Assembly: GCF_036417845.1 (NCBI RefSeq)
Contig: NC_089979.1
Span: 119,941,415-120,005,414, forward strand
Length of the DNA: 64,000 bases
Direction of reading: 5' to 3'
Origin: Apteryx mantelli
Lineage: Eukaryota; Chordata; Aves; Apterygiformes; Apterygidae
Part shown: positions 61,801 to 64,000 of the stretch, piece after piece
Layout: each line of letters begins with the position of its first letter
Numbering within the stretch: the stretch's first letter is position 1
The notes under the pieces: generated by a model
Databases searched by the model: none
What the model was told of the DNA's origin: nothing
Seen by the model: only the letters and a program-made list of their open reading frames with translations
Position numbers and translations under genes: made by a program

Positions 61801-64000
61801 CTTGGATGGGATTTGGCTCAGTTTTCAGAGAGAAATGCCATCTGATGCTTGGTTTCTTTTGAGTAAAACTTTAAAACTCTATAAGCAGATGTTTGCGTCT
61901 GATGTGAAGTGTGGTGACAGGTTGCCTGATCAAAGACCTGAGTCAGTAAATCCATATTGGTGGAGTTACCAGTTTGACTAGACTAAATCCAAACCCGTGT
62001 TAGCCCAATTCTTTGTAGAATAGAGTTTTTAGAGCTTGAATATCAATCATGCTAACACAAGTAGACATCACATGGACCTGAATTCAGGTTTTTCCATCTC
62101 TGAGGGGACTGTATGCCCTCTTCCTTTTGCTTCTGTCCGTAGCCGGGATGAAGTGAGCCTATCTGCCTGCCCTGGCAATCCAGGTGTGTCATAAGTGTGA
62201 TGCATTCTGGCTGCTTTCTGCAAGAGTAGACTATTAGTGAGGTGGTTAACTTATTGCTGACTCTAAAATGATGGAATTGCCTTCTTGTTATAAATGGTTG
62301 TATCTTTCTTTGGATGTGAGAAAAGAAACCTAATATTGATTGCCTGAAGTAAGTACAGCTTTAAGTGAAGACTATCCTATGTGTAGCAAAGGCCTGGCAT
62401 GCTAGGGAAATATGGGTGAGCTTACTGTGGAAAACCCAGTTAACCTCTTGTCTTCAGTGCAATTGAAATATGTCTCTCTCTTAATCTGAACTGGGAGTTT
62501 AAAACCAGTTTTGTTTTAAGTTAACTTTTGAGTAATTTTGAAGTGCAGGTAACACAGCGTTTCTTAATCTCTGAGTAGATTGGCCTCAGATTCTTCTATT
62601 TAATGTTTTCTTTTGGTTGTGATTATTTACCTCACAGATGATGATATGATAATGGCTGGAGAAACAGATGAGAAGTACTGAACTACTTTGAAAGAAACAT
62701 GGTCTGATAACAGCAAGGGTTTTGAAAGGAGAGATCTTCTTTGGTAGAAGCATCCTTCTTTAGCAGAAGCCTAGGTTGTTAGGTGATGGGATACTGAAAC
62801 TGCTTGAAAGTCTTTAGAATTACATTCTGTTTGGGAATAGAAATTTTGTGCTCCACTTGGCTGCTACTAGGTTCTTTCTGTGTTCCATAAAGCAAGCTTT
62901 CTGGCATTTTCTTCTATTAGTGTGCTAGACAACTCTTATTTTCAAGTTTTACCCAGTGTAAATCACTAATATTCTGTGAGCATAGGGTGGCAGTATTTAC
63001 CACATAGTTGTTTTAATATAACCCTGCCAACATTATTTCTTTATTTCGCTTTGAAAGGAACCTGATACATTAAAACAATAATGGAATTAAGATGCAGTAA
63101 ATCTTGCAGTGGTATCCTGGTTGAGTCTTATTCTTCCTTCTTACTTGCTGCCAGATAAACTGGCTATATGTATCCAAAACTACAGCATTTGATAATAATG
63201 TGGTATAGACTGAGGTTTGCATAATTCTTCTTAACTTAAATTATTGTTTGGAAGCATAATGCTTGCATAGCCATACTTCAAACAGAACAGTTTAAACAGA
63301 ATAGCCTTGTTGACTTGCATACAAGCTGCTTCCATGGATAAGTGCTTGTTTAATACAACCTAAAAGCCTGACTCAGCCATATTGCCGGAATTGTTAGGAT
63401 CATATCCAAATAAAACTTACCTTATAGAATTGGAATTTAATCTTGCACAACTACAAATATTATTAGTAGTGTCATGCTTGCAGTAATCATTCAGATAGCA
63501 AATATAATTTGGAAGCATAGCTCAGTGCTTGATTGGCAGTCATCTTTTTGCTGTTGTCCCCCCCCCCCCCCCCCCCCCCGGGCATATTTAGTGCAGTCTG
63601 TGTATAGAAGGGGCAAACTAACTCTTAAAAAATCCAGGAACTCTTTCTGGCATCCTGAATTTTCATCAGTTCTGCAAAAGAAGAATAAGTTGGGAGAACT
63701 GCTGAGGTAAGGATTTCCCTTACAGACTCTGCAGTCTGGTTAATATGACTCATTTGATTGGTATAAGGCATACATAGCTAACGTGGATCTCTGGTATTAT
63801 GGGGAATGTTTGTTTGTTTGTTTTAGGTGAAGGGCTATATTCCCACAGTTTGTTCCCTGCTGTATGTTTGCATTCCCATGGAGTTCTTCTTGGAAGAACA
63901 AGGGACAAAATATGCATGAGAAATTGGTGCTGTGTGGTGCCCAGCCAGTGGAATTCAAGGTTTTGCTATTAGAGATTTTGAACACATCAAACTGCTTCTC
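58860..64000 (+). other. EXOSC7: EXOSC7 intron 3, running beyond the window
   Basis: No further EXOSC7 exon was found to the end of the window. The stretch is AT-rich with A-runs near 61061 and 61263 and a C22 run at 63558-63579. Open frames such as 60362-60727 on the minus strand match no protein I recognise. Confidence 0.75.
63558..63579. repeat. C22 homopolymer
   Basis: Twenty-two consecutive C residues are followed by ggg. It is intronic in EXOSC7. The true length may differ because such runs are hard to sequence. Confidence 0.9.

Noticed and set aside
1-64000. Bacterial-type features: operons, CRISPR arrays, riboswitches, insertion sequences; also tRNA and rRNA genes
   Set aside because: The window is vertebrate nuclear DNA. 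No regularly spaced repeat array with unique spacers was seen, and no tRNA or rRNA gene was recognised by eye.

Overview
The window is vertebrate nuclear DNA, almost certainly from a bird. Coding exons are short, carry consensus splice sites and are separated by long introns. A CR1 LINE 3' end of the avian type lies in one intron, and two promoters sit in CpG islands. The species cannot be fixed from the sequence. Three protein-coding genes are recognised from their translated exons: TGM4 (plus strand), ZDHHC3 (minus strand) and EXOSC7 (plus strand, running off the right edge). The same order and orientation is known from human 3p21.31, so this is a conserved synteny block.

Layout. 1-3593 is upstream DNA with no recognised gene; it holds a GC-rich patch and a compound TA/TG/CA microsatellite. 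3594-13916 holds 13 coding exons of TGM4, lacking only the short first exon, with a poly(A) signal at 14103. All exon phases join without a frameshift, and the Cys-His-Asp catalytic triad and the stabilising Trp are present. A CR1 fragment fills intron 7 and ends just before the exon 8 acceptor. 14611-15911 is a 5'-truncated endogenous retrovirus: the transmembrane part of env, broken by one in-frame stop, followed by an LTR-like segment with TATA box, poly(A) signal and a 78-bp internal duplication. About 18.1-53.7 kb is ZDHHC3, a Golgi palmitoyltransferase. It has five shared coding exons and two alternative terminal exons that give predicted proteins of 299 or 327 residues, a long first intron and a CpG-island promoter. 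53731-53998 is an odd degenerate A-rich tandem repeat beside that promoter. 57.35-58.86 kb holds the first three coding exons of EXOSC7, behind its own CpG island; the rest of the window is its third intron.

The three genes do not form one pathway. TGM4 encodes a calcium-dependent protein cross-linking enzyme, ZDHHC3 an S-acyltransferase, and EXOSC7 a structural ring subunit of the RNA exosome. ZDHHC3 and EXOSC7 are arranged head to head about 3.6 kb apart. TGM4 and ZDHHC3 converge, with the retroviral remnant between their 3' ends.

I found no wholly new biological system. The points most worth a second look are the paired ZDHHC3 terminal exons, two upstream ORFs at the ZDHHC3 start codon, the degenerate repeat at the ZDHHC3 promoter, the CR1 next to a TGM4 splice acceptor, and the retroviral fragment with its LTR between the converging genes.
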